Shown: positions 7,873 to 14,303 of the stretch, one piece after another
Layout of the letters: each line of letters opens with the position of its first letter
Numbering within the stretch: the first letter of the stretch is position 1
Assembly (NCBI GenBank): GCA_046728115.1
Contig: JBKPDW010000533.1
Coordinates: 1 to 14,723, forward strand
Length of the DNA stretch: 14,723 nucleotides
Reading direction: 5' to 3'
DNA from: CAVSWN01 sp046728115
Lineage (GTDB): Bacteria; Acidobacteriota; Vicinamibacteria; Vicinamibacterales; CAVVIG01
Translations under genes and position numbers: made by a program
The notes under the pieces: generated by a model
Told to the model about the DNA's origin: nothing
Databases searched by the model: none
Seen by the model: only the letters and a program-made list of their open reading frames with translations

Positions 7873-8781
7873 TCAGCGTACCCTCATGAGGCGCTCGCGG
7901 CTCGAGAGATAGCTGAACAGCGCGCGGTCCAGCGGCTCCCCGGTGTTGAGCACGGTGTAGTCGATTCGGTGTTCGGAAAACCTCGTGGTCAGCGCCTCGA
8001 TGTGTGCCTTGATCATCGCGCGGTATTCGTCGCGCAGCGATTCGGGCACGACGGGAATCTGCTCGCCGCTTTCGAGATCTTCGAAGCTCGAGGCGTCCTC
8101 GAAGCCGAAATCGATCTCGGCGGGATCCAGCACATGGAACACAATCAGGTCGTTGCCGAGGAACTTGAGCGGCTTGATCGCTTCGAGGACGGCATCCGGC
8201 TCCTCGTAGAAATCGGAAATCAGCACGAGAATCCCGCGGCGCTTGAAATGCTCCCCCATCTTGTGGAGCGGCACGGCGAGGTTGCCGGGACGCAGCGCTT
8301 TCGCGCGGTCCAGTGTGTGCAACACGACGTTGAAGTGCTTCGCCGACGGCGGCACGAGATCGACGAGATCGCTGTCGAAGGTGATCATTCCCACGCGATC
8401 GCGCTGGCGCTGCGCCAGGTACGCCAGGCATGCGCCGACATACGATCCGTATTCCAGCTTGGGGATGCCGCGGCTGCCGAACGACATCGAGCGCGACACG
8501 TCGAGCAGCACGGACAGGTTCGTGTTCGTGTCCGCTTCGTATTGCTTGACGTAGTAGCGATCGGTCCGCGCGTACAGCCGCCAATCCACGCGGCGGATAT
8601 CATCGCCGGCCACGTAGCCGCGGTGCTCGGCGAAGTCGATCGACGCGCCGAAATATGGCGCGCGGTGCAACCCGTTGATGAATCCCTCCACGACGGTGCG
8701 CGCCAGTATCTCGAGGTTGCCGATGCGCGACAGCACCTTGGGATCGACGAAGCGTGAGCCCGGAACTACGTGCGTTTCCAT
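7873..8781 (-). CDS. DUF58 domain protein (VWA-like MoxR partner)
   Basis: Protein of 302 residues, the usual DUF58 length. The hallmark YVAGDDIRRVDWRLYARTD lies at 56-74, followed by the VWA-type metal motif D94-x-S96-x-S98 (LLDVSRSM) and the later D190 (LISDF). The usual MIDAS threonine is not obvious; the matching place reads RPGNLAVPLHKM (164-175), so the metal site may be altered. There is no signal peptide or membrane helix, so it is predicted cytoplasmic. DUF58 genes are almost always next to moxR and are thought to be its VWA-type partner or adaptor. It starts 16 bases after the MoxR stop. A GAAGG overlapping that stop is 13 bases from the ATG, a long spacing, so translation is probably coupled. 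Confidence 0.95.
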   Translation of the reverse strand: METHVVPGSRFVDPKVLSRIGNLEILARTVVEGFINGLHRAPYFGASIDFAEHRGYVAGDDIRRVDWRLYARTDRYYVKQYEADTNTNLSVLLDVSRSMSFGSRGIPKLEYGSYVGACLAYLAQRQRDRVGMITFDSDLVDLVPPSAKHFNVVLHTLDRAKALRPGNLAVPLHKMGEHFKRRGILVLISDFYEEPDAVLEAIKPLKFLGNDLIVFHVLDPAEIDFGFEDASSFEDLESGEQIPVVPESLRDEYRAMIKAHIEALTTRFSEHRIDYTVLNTGEPLDRALFSYLSSRERLMRVR

Positions 8782-8797
8782 GAAGACGGTTTTGCCT

Positions 8798-9829
8798 TCA
8801 CATTCCGCTCCGCGGGACCGCGACCGCGTTCAGCAGGTCGTCGATGATCGCATCCGTCGTGACGCCTTCCGACTCCGCGCGGAAGTTCGTCAGCACGCGG
8901 TGGCGCAGCACGGGGTGCGCGAGCGACCGGATGTCGTCGTAGCTCACGTGATAGCGTCCGCTCGTCAGCGCGCGCGCCTTGGCGCCGAGCACCAGGTACT
9001 GAGCGGCGCGGACGCTCGCGCCGAACGCCACGAATTTCTTCACGATGTCCGGTGCCAGCCTGGCCTTCGGCCGGCTGGTTCGCACGAGGCTCAAGGCGTA
9101 CCGCATCACGGGCTCGGCCACCGGCACGCGGCGCACGAGCCGCTGAAAAGCAATGAGGTCGTCGCCACTCACGGGCTGTTGAAAGTGCGGATCGATGATC
9201 GCGGTCGTCGCCTTCACCACCTCATACTCCTCGTCCTCCGGCGGATGCTCGATGACGATATGGAACATGAAGCGGTCGAGCTGCGCCTCGGGCAGGGGAT
9301 AGGTGCCTTCGAGCTCGATCGGGTTCTGCGTCGCGAACACGAAGAACGGCTCGGCGAGATCGTAGGTCCGGCCCTGAATCGTCACCCGATGCTCCTGCAT
9401 CGCCTCGAGCAGCGCCGACTGCGTTTTCGGCGGCGTTCGGTTGATCTCGTCGGCGAGGACGATGTTCGCGAAGATCGGCCCGGGCGCGAAGACCATCTGA
9501 CGACGCCCGGTCGTCGTGTCCTCGTTGATGATGTCGGTCCCGGTGATGTCCGACGGCATCAGATCGGGCGTGAACTGAATGCGGTTGAACTTCAGCTCGA
9601 GAACTCGCGCCAGCGTGGCGATCAGCAACGTCTTCGCCAGCCCCGGCACGCCGACGATGAGGCTGTTCCCGCCGACGAAGAGCGTCATCAGCACCAGTTC
9701 GATCACGTCGGCCTGGCCGATGATCCGCTTCTGGAGCTCGCCGATAATCTGCTTCCGCCCGTTATTCATCTTGTCCGCCAACGCGATGTCGTCGGCGGAA
9801 TTGAAATCAGCGGTGCCTGTCAGTTCCAC
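8798..9829 (-). CDS. moxR: MoxR-family AAA+ ATPase
   Basis: Protein of 343 residues, typical of MoxR. Walker A is G60-VPGLA-K66-T67, Walker B is IVLADEIN with D127 and E128, sensor 1 is FATQNP (N169), and the arginine-finger region is EAQLDRFMFH (R186). The fingerprint NRTPPKTQSALLEAMQE after Walker B is diagnostic of the MoxR group. MoxR proteins are hexameric ATPases that use VWA-domain partners to remodel, activate or insert metal into client proteins. The start is a GTG with AAGGA five bases upstream. It lies between DUF4159 (32-base gap) and DUF58 (16-base gap) and is the only energy-using enzyme of the set, so it is probably the motor of the complex. Confidence 0.97.
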   Translation of the reverse strand: MELTGTADFNSADDIALADKMNNGRKQIIGELQKRIIGQADVIELVLMTLFVGGNSLIVGVPGLAKTLLIATLARVLELKFNRIQFTPDLMPSDITGTDIINEDTTTGRRQMVFAPGPIFANIVLADEINRTPPKTQSALLEAMQEHRVTIQGRTYDLAEPFFVFATQNPIELEGTYPLPEAQLDRFMFHIVIEHPPEDEEYEVVKATTAIIDPHFQQPVSGDDLIAFQRLVRRVPVAEPVMRYALSLVRTSRPKARLAPDIVKKFVAFGASVRAAQYLVLGAKARALTSGRYHVSYDDIRSLAHPVLRHRVLTNFRAESEGVTTDAIIDDLLNAVAVPRSGM

Positions 9830-9843
9830 GGGGATCCTTTCGT

Positions 9844-9864
9844 CGTTCGTGGTTCGGGGTTCTA
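9844..9864 (+). repeat. three imperfect GGTTCGG heptamers in a gene junction
   Basis: Three contiguous 7-base units read CGTTCGT, GGTTCGG and GGTTCTA on the plus strand, between the DUF4159 stop and the MoxR start. The last unit contains the DUF4159 stop codon. Confidence 0.6.
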
Positions 9865-10764
9865 ATGCGTCACCCCGTACACGACGTAATTCACGCCTAG
9901 CTTATACGCTTCGTTCGATTCGTCGATCGGTTTGAAGCCCGTATCCGACCATTCCCAGAACTCTGAGATATCCGTGTTGTAGTTGATCATCACCATAACC
10001 CGTTTCGACGGGTCGTTGTCCTCGTAGATCGCCCGGAAGATCGCAGGCGGTGGATCGTAATACTGCGGCACGTCCAGCGTCTTGATCTCGAAGAAAGCGT
10101 GAAAGATCGGGTTCGACAGGTCCAGATCGTAGAAGCGCGCCTGTGGCAGCGCGCGCATCATCTGCGTCTCGAAATTCGACCAGTGCTGATACCGGAAGTC
10201 GTCGACGATCAGAAAGCCGCCCTTGTGCAGGTAGGCGCGCAGGTTCGCGGCCTCCGCGTCCGTCAGTTCCCAGTTGCCGGGCTCGCATAGATACGCGACA
10301 GGGTATTTGAACAGATCAGGGCTGTCGAAGGGCAGGATGTTCGTTTCGTCGGTGTGCGGGTCGAGGTACGTCACCTCGTTCAGGATTTTCATGAAATGCT
10401 GTTCGCCCGCAGGGTAGTCGTGCGTCCACATCATGCCTTGCGATGCAAAGCCGAAATCGGGACCGTATCGGATCCGCACAAACGTAAAGCGTCCGTCGTA
10501 TGGCGCATTCGGCCTGATCTCGATTCGACCGAACCGGCCTCCGCCGAATCCTCCACGCCGCTGCGCGAGGCGTGGCTCCACGCCGCGCGGTACGCCGCTC
10601 GGCTGAAAGCCTGGCGCTCCGTTCGAGTGAACGCCTCGTGCGACGCTCGGCCGTGCGCCTCGCGCGACGTGACGCAGGGCAAGCCTTTCAGGCGAGCCAT
10701 CGCCGATTGTCGCGCCCGCCCCCACCATGACGATTGCCATCACGAGCCAACTGCTCGTCCTCAC
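9862..10764 (-). CDS. DUF4159 domain protein, secreted
   Basis: Protein of 300 residues. A GTG start is chosen with AAGGA five bases upstream; it lies one base after the TAG of the preceding gene. Residues 1-20 (MRTSSWLVMAIVMVGAGATI) form a short signal peptide or anchor. The DUF4159 domain begins near 92 with FTFVRIRYGPDF, followed by WTHDYPAGEQHFMKILNEVT (113-132), the strand-turn stretch KYPVAYLCEPGNWELT (153-168) and YLHKGGFLIVDDFRYQHW (178-195). This is a GATase-like flavodoxin fold without an evident catalytic Cys. The function is unknown; the family is regularly found beside moxR and DUF58. Residues 24-70 are an Arg/Pro/Gly-rich, low-complexity insert between the signal peptide and the domain, with hairpin-rich DNA, so that part may be repeat-derived. 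Confidence 0.93.
   Translation of the reverse strand: MRTSSWLVMAIVMVGAGATIGDGSPERLALRHVARGARPSVARGVHSNGAPGFQPSGVPRGVEPRLAQRRGGFGGGRFGRIEIRPNAPYDGRFTFVRIRYGPDFGFASQGMMWTHDYPAGEQHFMKILNEVTYLDPHTDETNILPFDSPDLFKYPVAYLCEPGNWELTDAEAANLRAYLHKGGFLIVDDFRYQHWSNFETQMMRALPQARFYDLDLSNPIFHAFFEIKTLDVPQYYDPPPAIFRAIYEDNDPSKRVMVMINYNTDISEFWEWSDTGFKPIDESNEAYKLGVNYVVYGVTH
10564..10693 (-). repeat. hairpin-rich insert inside the DUF4159 gene
   Basis: Four short inverted repeats fall in this part of the gene: 10564-10589 (10 paired bases, one mismatch, 4-base loop), 10601-10611, 10620-10633 (CGTTC/GAACG) and 10683-10693. They code the Arg/Pro/Gly-rich segment between the signal peptide and the DUF4159 domain. This looks like REP-type DNA that has been taken into the reading frame. 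Confidence 0.4.
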
Positions 10765-10765
10765 C

Positions 10766-11761
10766 CTATTCCTTCTTCTGACGATCGCGCAGCGCTTTGG
10801 TCTTCACGGCAAGATCGGTGAGCAGCTTTTCCATCTGCGCGTCGTACTTCGCCTCGTCCATCGCGCCCTTCATGAGCTTGAGAGCCGCGATGTCGCGCTC
10901 GATGGCGTCGCGCTGCTCGACCAAACTGCGGACCTCCGGATCGTTCATGTCGACGTTCAGCGCCGCCTCGCCCCGGCCGATGCCGAGGTACATCGTCGCT
11001 GCCAGCCGGCCTTCGCCACCGTCGTCGATTGTGGCGTGCTCGGTGAGGAGCAGGCCCTTCTGCTGGTACGCCTGCGTCACTTTCGTCTTCGCGTATTCGA
11101 AAGCCTCCAGGATCGAGACGTGGCCGTTGCGATCGCGATCCGCAGCGTCGTCGTTGAAGGCCGCCACGAAGAATTCGGGGAACAGGGTGTCGAGCTTTTC
11201 GCCGCCGGTTTTCGTCGCGGTCACCACGATTCGGCCCGGCGCGGCAAGCGGCTGCAGAAAGGCGCCGCTCGAGCTGCTGGTGTTCACGAACGCGACGTGC
11301 GCCGTGAGTTTGCCGACGAGCTTCGCCCACTCGGCGGCCGTCAGATCGGGCCCCATGATGTTGAACGCGGCAGACCGGCCGTCGAAACTGCCGTGACCGA
11401 TGAGCAGGACGATCACGCTGTCGTTGGGTTTCGCGCGCGCGGCAAGATCGCCGAACGCCTTCTCGATGCCGTCGCGCGTGGCTTTCGCGCCGGAGAGATA
11501 CGCGATGTTGGCGTCGGGCAACGACTCCTTCTTCTTGGCTGTGTCGATGAAGGTGGTCGCCCACTTCTGGAAGTTCTGCGCGTGCTCGTCATCGCCGGGC
11601 ACGCCGGTGACGACGAGCAGGTGCGTCTGCTGTGCTGCGGCGGGAGCAGCGATCCAGAGAGCCACCACAGCAAAACAAAACAACTGCAGCGTACGTAGAG
11701 AGCGTCGAGTAAAACGTTTCTCCCCGTTTTCTGCGTGTTCTGCCGCTGCTTTCGGTTTCAC
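10766..11761 (-). CDS. secreted C13/caspase-fold protein with Ser in place of the catalytic Cys
   Basis: Protein of 331 residues from the GTG at 11761, which overlaps the stop of the upstream gene as GTGA; an in-frame ATG at 11791 is an alternative. A hydrophobic segment LQLFCFAVVALWIAAPAAAQ (25-44) is the signal peptide, preceded by an unusually long polar stretch coded by repeat-like DNA. The fold core resembles C13 (legumain-like)/caspase-type peptidases: VIVLLIGHGSF with the expected His at 123, then HVAFVNTSSSSGAF (155-168), where the D-A-C-x-S-G motif should be. The Cys is replaced by Ser. IVVTATKTGGEK (179-190) matches the region after the nucleophile. A canonical EF-hand loop follows at 208-219 (D-R-D-R-N-G-H-V-S-I-L-E). 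The C-terminal 70 residues are Glu/Lys-rich helix. It is probably a pseudo-peptidase or a Ser variant that binds partners (inference). Confidence 0.85.
   Translation of the reverse strand: MKPKAAAEHAENGEKRFTRRSLRTLQLFCFAVVALWIAAPAAAQQTHLLVVTGVPGDDEHAQNFQKWATTFIDTAKKKESLPDANIAYLSGAKATRDGIEKAFGDLAARAKPNDSVIVLLIGHGSFDGRSAAFNIMGPDLTAAEWAKLVGKLTAHVAFVNTSSSSGAFLQPLAAPGRIVVTATKTGGEKLDTLFPEFFVAAFNDDAADRDRNGHVSILEAFEYAKTKVTQAYQQKGLLLTEHATIDDGGEGRLAATMYLGIGRGEAALNVDMNDPEVRSLVEQRDAIERDIAALKLMKGAMDEAKYDAQMEKLLTDLAVKTKALRDRQKKE
11718..11744 (+). repeat. three imperfect 9-base units within the 5' end of the C13-like gene
   Basis: The plus strand reads TTCTCCCCG, TTTTCTGCG, TGTTCTGCC in tandem. On the coding strand they give a three-residue period, A-E-H / A-E-N / G-E-K, ahead of the signal peptide. 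The TTCTCTGCG-like text resembles a dispersed intergenic repeat that I recall from several soil phyla (from memory). Confidence 0.5.
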
Positions 11762-14034
11762 GCAAGGCCCTTTACCCGGCGATAGCCCCATTCGGCCCCG
11801 ACGAGTGCGACCAGGGCGAAAAACAGCGCGGGCATGTCCCAGATTTCGCGCTCTTCGACGACGGTGACGCCACGGCCGCTGTAGCTGATCGCTTCGGGCA
11901 TCGTCGATGCGTTGGCCGTTGTGAAGAAGCGACCACCGGTATCTTCGGCAATACGCTTGAGCAGCCGTGCGCGCATCGCGGCGTCGAAATACTCGACGTC
12001 GCCCGCCGACACACGAACGTGCATCGTCGAGGAGCCGAGCTCCTTCTGATCGCGTTCGGCCGAGACGCGAATGTTGTAGATGCCCGGCTCATCCGGGACG
12101 AACGTCGCACGATATTCACCATCACGCGTCACGGTCCAGTCGACGGGCACCTCGCTCGCCTTGCCGGACGGCGACGTGATGTGCGCGACCACGCGGCTGT
12201 CGTTCACCTCGGAGTACGCGGTATCCAGGACTTCGGCCGCGAGCTTGACCGGCTCGCCCGGCTCGACGCGATCGGCCGTGGTAGAAACGTTGACTTGTCC
12301 AGGCACGCCGTCTACGAGCCACCGGATGAGGCGACGCCAGAACATCGCGTGCGTCGTGTCGGTAACCGCCATCTTGGCGTCCATGCGCCAGACCCACGTG
12401 TCCTGCACCGGCATCGCAAACGCCTTGCCGCGGCCGAATCGCTGGTAGGCCAGCACGACATGATCCTGTCGGGATCGATCGGTGCCGGTGAGCAGCACGG
12501 TGGCGCCCGGCTTCACTTCGCGGATCAAATTGACCGCGGACAGATCCGGCATGTCGTTCCACTTGCTGGCCGACGCTTCTTCCGTCGGACCGATCTGCGT
12601 TACCGGTGTGATCGCCCCGGCGCGTGTCGGCTTCACCGAGAACTCCATGAAGTACTTGGAGTTCGAAGCGCCCATCACGACCGGCAGGACCTCGCCGACC
12701 GGCGTCCCGCCCCAGCCGCCTTCGGCAAACGATCGTCGTCCGCCGAGCATCAGGAGCGAGCCCCCGCGCTTGCTGACGAAATCGGCGAGCATGCGCAACT
12801 GATCCGGTGAGAACGACGCGGCTTCCACGCTTCCGAGGATGATCGCGCGGTATTGAAACAGCTCGTCACGCGTCTTCGGGAAGCCACCGATCAGTTCGTC
12901 GGGAGTGCTGACGCTCTGACGGTAGTACTTGTTCTCGGCCGTGCGATCGAGCGATACGACCTGCAGGTTCTTGTCCTCCTCGACGGCGCGCCGCAGGAAC
13001 TTCAGCTCCACGCGCGGCTCGCCCTCGTAGTACAGAACCTTCTCGGCGCGATCGTTGACCTGGATCAACGAATCGCGGGCGTTGTTCTGCGTCACCTGCT
13101 CGCCGTTCTGCGTCGGGACTTTGAATGTGAAGACGCGCGCGCCGGCTTCGTTGGCGGTGAAGCGGACCTTGACGGTGGCGGATTCGCCGTCGGCTGGCAG
13201 CTTCACCTCCTGCGTGCTCACGATTCGTCCATCGTCCTCGACGCTGAGCGGAACCGTCTGGCCGCCGTAGCCCGTCTGCGACAGCACCACGTCCACGACG
13301 AGCGCCGTGCCCTTGAGGACCGAGCGAGGCGTCTCGACGCGCGTGACTTGCACGTCGCGCGCGAAGCGCTCCTGGCCGACACCGAGCGTGAAGACCGGAA
13401 TCGACCGCGCCTTGAGGCTGGCCAGCGACTCGTCAATCGTCGCGTCGGACGTGTCGGCGCCATCGGTGACCATGACCAGGCCGGCGAGCGGCAGGCCTGC
13501 CAGTTCGTCGCGCGCGCGATCGAGAGCCTGACCGAGTCGGGTCGCCGTGCCCGAATATTTCAGATCGCCCACGGACGCGACGCGATCCGACGAGGACGAG
13601 AAACTGAAGAAACGAACGACAAAGCGCTGCGACAGGGCGGCCAGCAGCTTGGCGTTCGGATTGCCCAACTGGTCGTGGATGAAGGCGCTGCGGGCTTGCC
13701 CGTCAAGGTCGGCAATCGCCATGCTGCGTGAATCGTCCACGAGCACGCCGAGAAAATTCTGTTGCGGCACCGCGGCCTTGAGAATCAGCGTCGGGCGCAC
13801 GAGGCAGAACAACAACACGACCAACGCCGCGGCGCGCAAGGCCACCAGCACCGCGCGGTCGCGCCCGCTTTCGACGGTCGACAGCCCTCGGTACGTGAGC
13901 AGCGCCGCCGCAGCGAGTGCGATGCCCACGATCACGACCAGCATCAACGGGCGGGAGAGGCCCCAGCTGAAATCCGCCTGCTGGAACATCATCGGCGGGT
14001 ATTTGAAAAGTAAGCGGAAGAGCTTTTCGAGCAC
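11758..14034 (-). CDS. membrane protein with VWA and GATase-like domains
   Basis: Protein of 758 residues, first gene of the train. Two N-terminal helices (about 28-48 and 63-79) are followed by a VWA domain with an intact MIDAS set: D100-x-S102-x-S104 (DDSRS), T163 or T165 (GTATRLGQAL) and D191 (VMVTDGAD). A beta-rich region of Ig-like repeats follows (about 225-320). Next is a GATase-like segment, FQYRAIILGSVEAASFSPDQL and RGGSLLMLGGRRSFAEGGW, in which the nucleophile elbow has no Cys. Then come another Ig-like stretch (about 580-690) and a C-terminal helix (about 737-752). The family is often labelled glutamine amidotransferase, but the active-site Cys is missing, so enzymatic activity is unlikely. 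The GTG start has only a weak ribosome site. The last codons overlap the next gene as GTGA. It is probably the membrane platform of the complex (inference). Confidence 0.92.
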   Translation of the reverse strand: MLEKLFRLLFKYPPMMFQQADFSWGLSRPLMLVVIVGIALAAAALLTYRGLSTVESGRDRAVLVALRAAALVVLLFCLVRPTLILKAAVPQQNFLGVLVDDSRSMAIADLDGQARSAFIHDQLGNPNAKLLAALSQRFVVRFFSFSSSSDRVASVGDLKYSGTATRLGQALDRARDELAGLPLAGLVMVTDGADTSDATIDESLASLKARSIPVFTLGVGQERFARDVQVTRVETPRSVLKGTALVVDVVLSQTGYGGQTVPLSVEDDGRIVSTQEVKLPADGESATVKVRFTANEAGARVFTFKVPTQNGEQVTQNNARDSLIQVNDRAEKVLYYEGEPRVELKFLRRAVEEDKNLQVVSLDRTAENKYYRQSVSTPDELIGGFPKTRDELFQYRAIILGSVEAASFSPDQLRMLADFVSKRGGSLLMLGGRRSFAEGGWGGTPVGEVLPVVMGASNSKYFMEFSVKPTRAGAITPVTQIGPTEEASASKWNDMPDLSAVNLIREVKPGATVLLTGTDRSRQDHVVLAYQRFGRGKAFAMPVQDTWVWRMDAKMAVTDTTHAMFWRRLIRWLVDGVPGQVNVSTTADRVEPGEPVKLAAEVLDTAYSEVNDSRVVAHITSPSGKASEVPVDWTVTRDGEYRATFVPDEPGIYNIRVSAERDQKELGSSTMHVRVSAGDVEYFDAAMRARLLKRIAEDTGGRFFTTANASTMPEAISYSGRGVTVVEEREIWDMPALFFALVALVGAEWGYRRVKGLA

Positions 14035-14048
14035 CTTGCGCTCATTCT

Positions 14049-14080
14049 AACGGGGAGCGGCCGGCTGCGTGTGAATGATT
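14049..14080 (-). promoter_or_regulatory. weak candidate sigma-70-type promoter for the gene train
   Basis: On the minus strand TTCACA is followed after 20 bases by TAGAAT, which ends about 12 bases before the GTG at 14034. Both hexamers match consensus in five of six places, but the spacer is longer than the usual 16-18. If used, the mRNA would be nearly leaderless, which fits the weak ribosome site. Confidence 0.2.
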
Positions 14081-14118
14081 ACGGAGCTACCTGAAGGAAT
14101 TCCCTACACCTCACGTCA

Positions 14119-14130
14119 CTGTTTAAACAG
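14119..14130. promoter_or_regulatory. perfect 12-base palindrome, possible operator or activator site
   Basis: CTGTTTAAACAG is a perfect palindrome in the divergent intergenic region. It lies about 140-150 bases upstream of the expected start site of the sigma-54 promoter, a normal distance for an enhancer-binding protein site. Confidence 0.4.
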
Positions 14131-14171
14131 CGGCTGAGACGGTCCGCCCGAGAATGACCGATTTTGGCCCA

Positions 14172-14196
14172 ATCGATCGATGAGATCAGGCCTGAT
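14172..14196. promoter_or_regulatory. two adjacent palindromes, possible operator or activator sites
   Basis: ATCGATCGAT (14172-14181) and ATCAGGCCTGAT (14185-14196) are both perfect palindromes, three bases apart, 75-100 bases upstream of the expected start site of the plus-strand gene. A dimeric regulator could bind either one. Confidence 0.4.
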
Positions 14197-14243
14197 TTTA
14201 TGGTCAAGGGGGGTAACCGGTCAGGAAGGGACGGGCAGCGGGC

Positions 14244-14259
14244 TGGCATGTCGGTTGCT
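14244..14259 (+). promoter_or_regulatory. sigma-54 type promoter (-24/-12)
   Basis: TGGCATG-TCGG-TTGCT matches the RpoN consensus TGGCACG-N4-TTGCW with one mismatch, and the invariant GG and GC are exactly ten bases apart. The start site would fall near 14270, giving a leader of about 34 bases with a good ribosome site before the ATG at 14304. Confidence 0.65.
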
Positions 14260-14290
14260 CTTTCAGCACTGTTCCCAAGAGACCGTCCAA

Positions 14291-14296
14291 GGGGAG
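14291..14296 (+). promoter_or_regulatory. ribosome binding site of the small plus-strand gene
   Basis: GGGGAG, seven bases before the ATG at 14304, preceded by AA. It supports this start and the reality of the small gene. Confidence 0.7.
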
Positions 14297-14303
14297 ACCG
14301 GGT

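Noticed and set aside
8675..9865. Plus-strand open frame of 396 codons opposite the MoxR gene
   Set aside because: The opposite strand holds complete Walker A, Walker B and sensor motifs, so this is a shadow.
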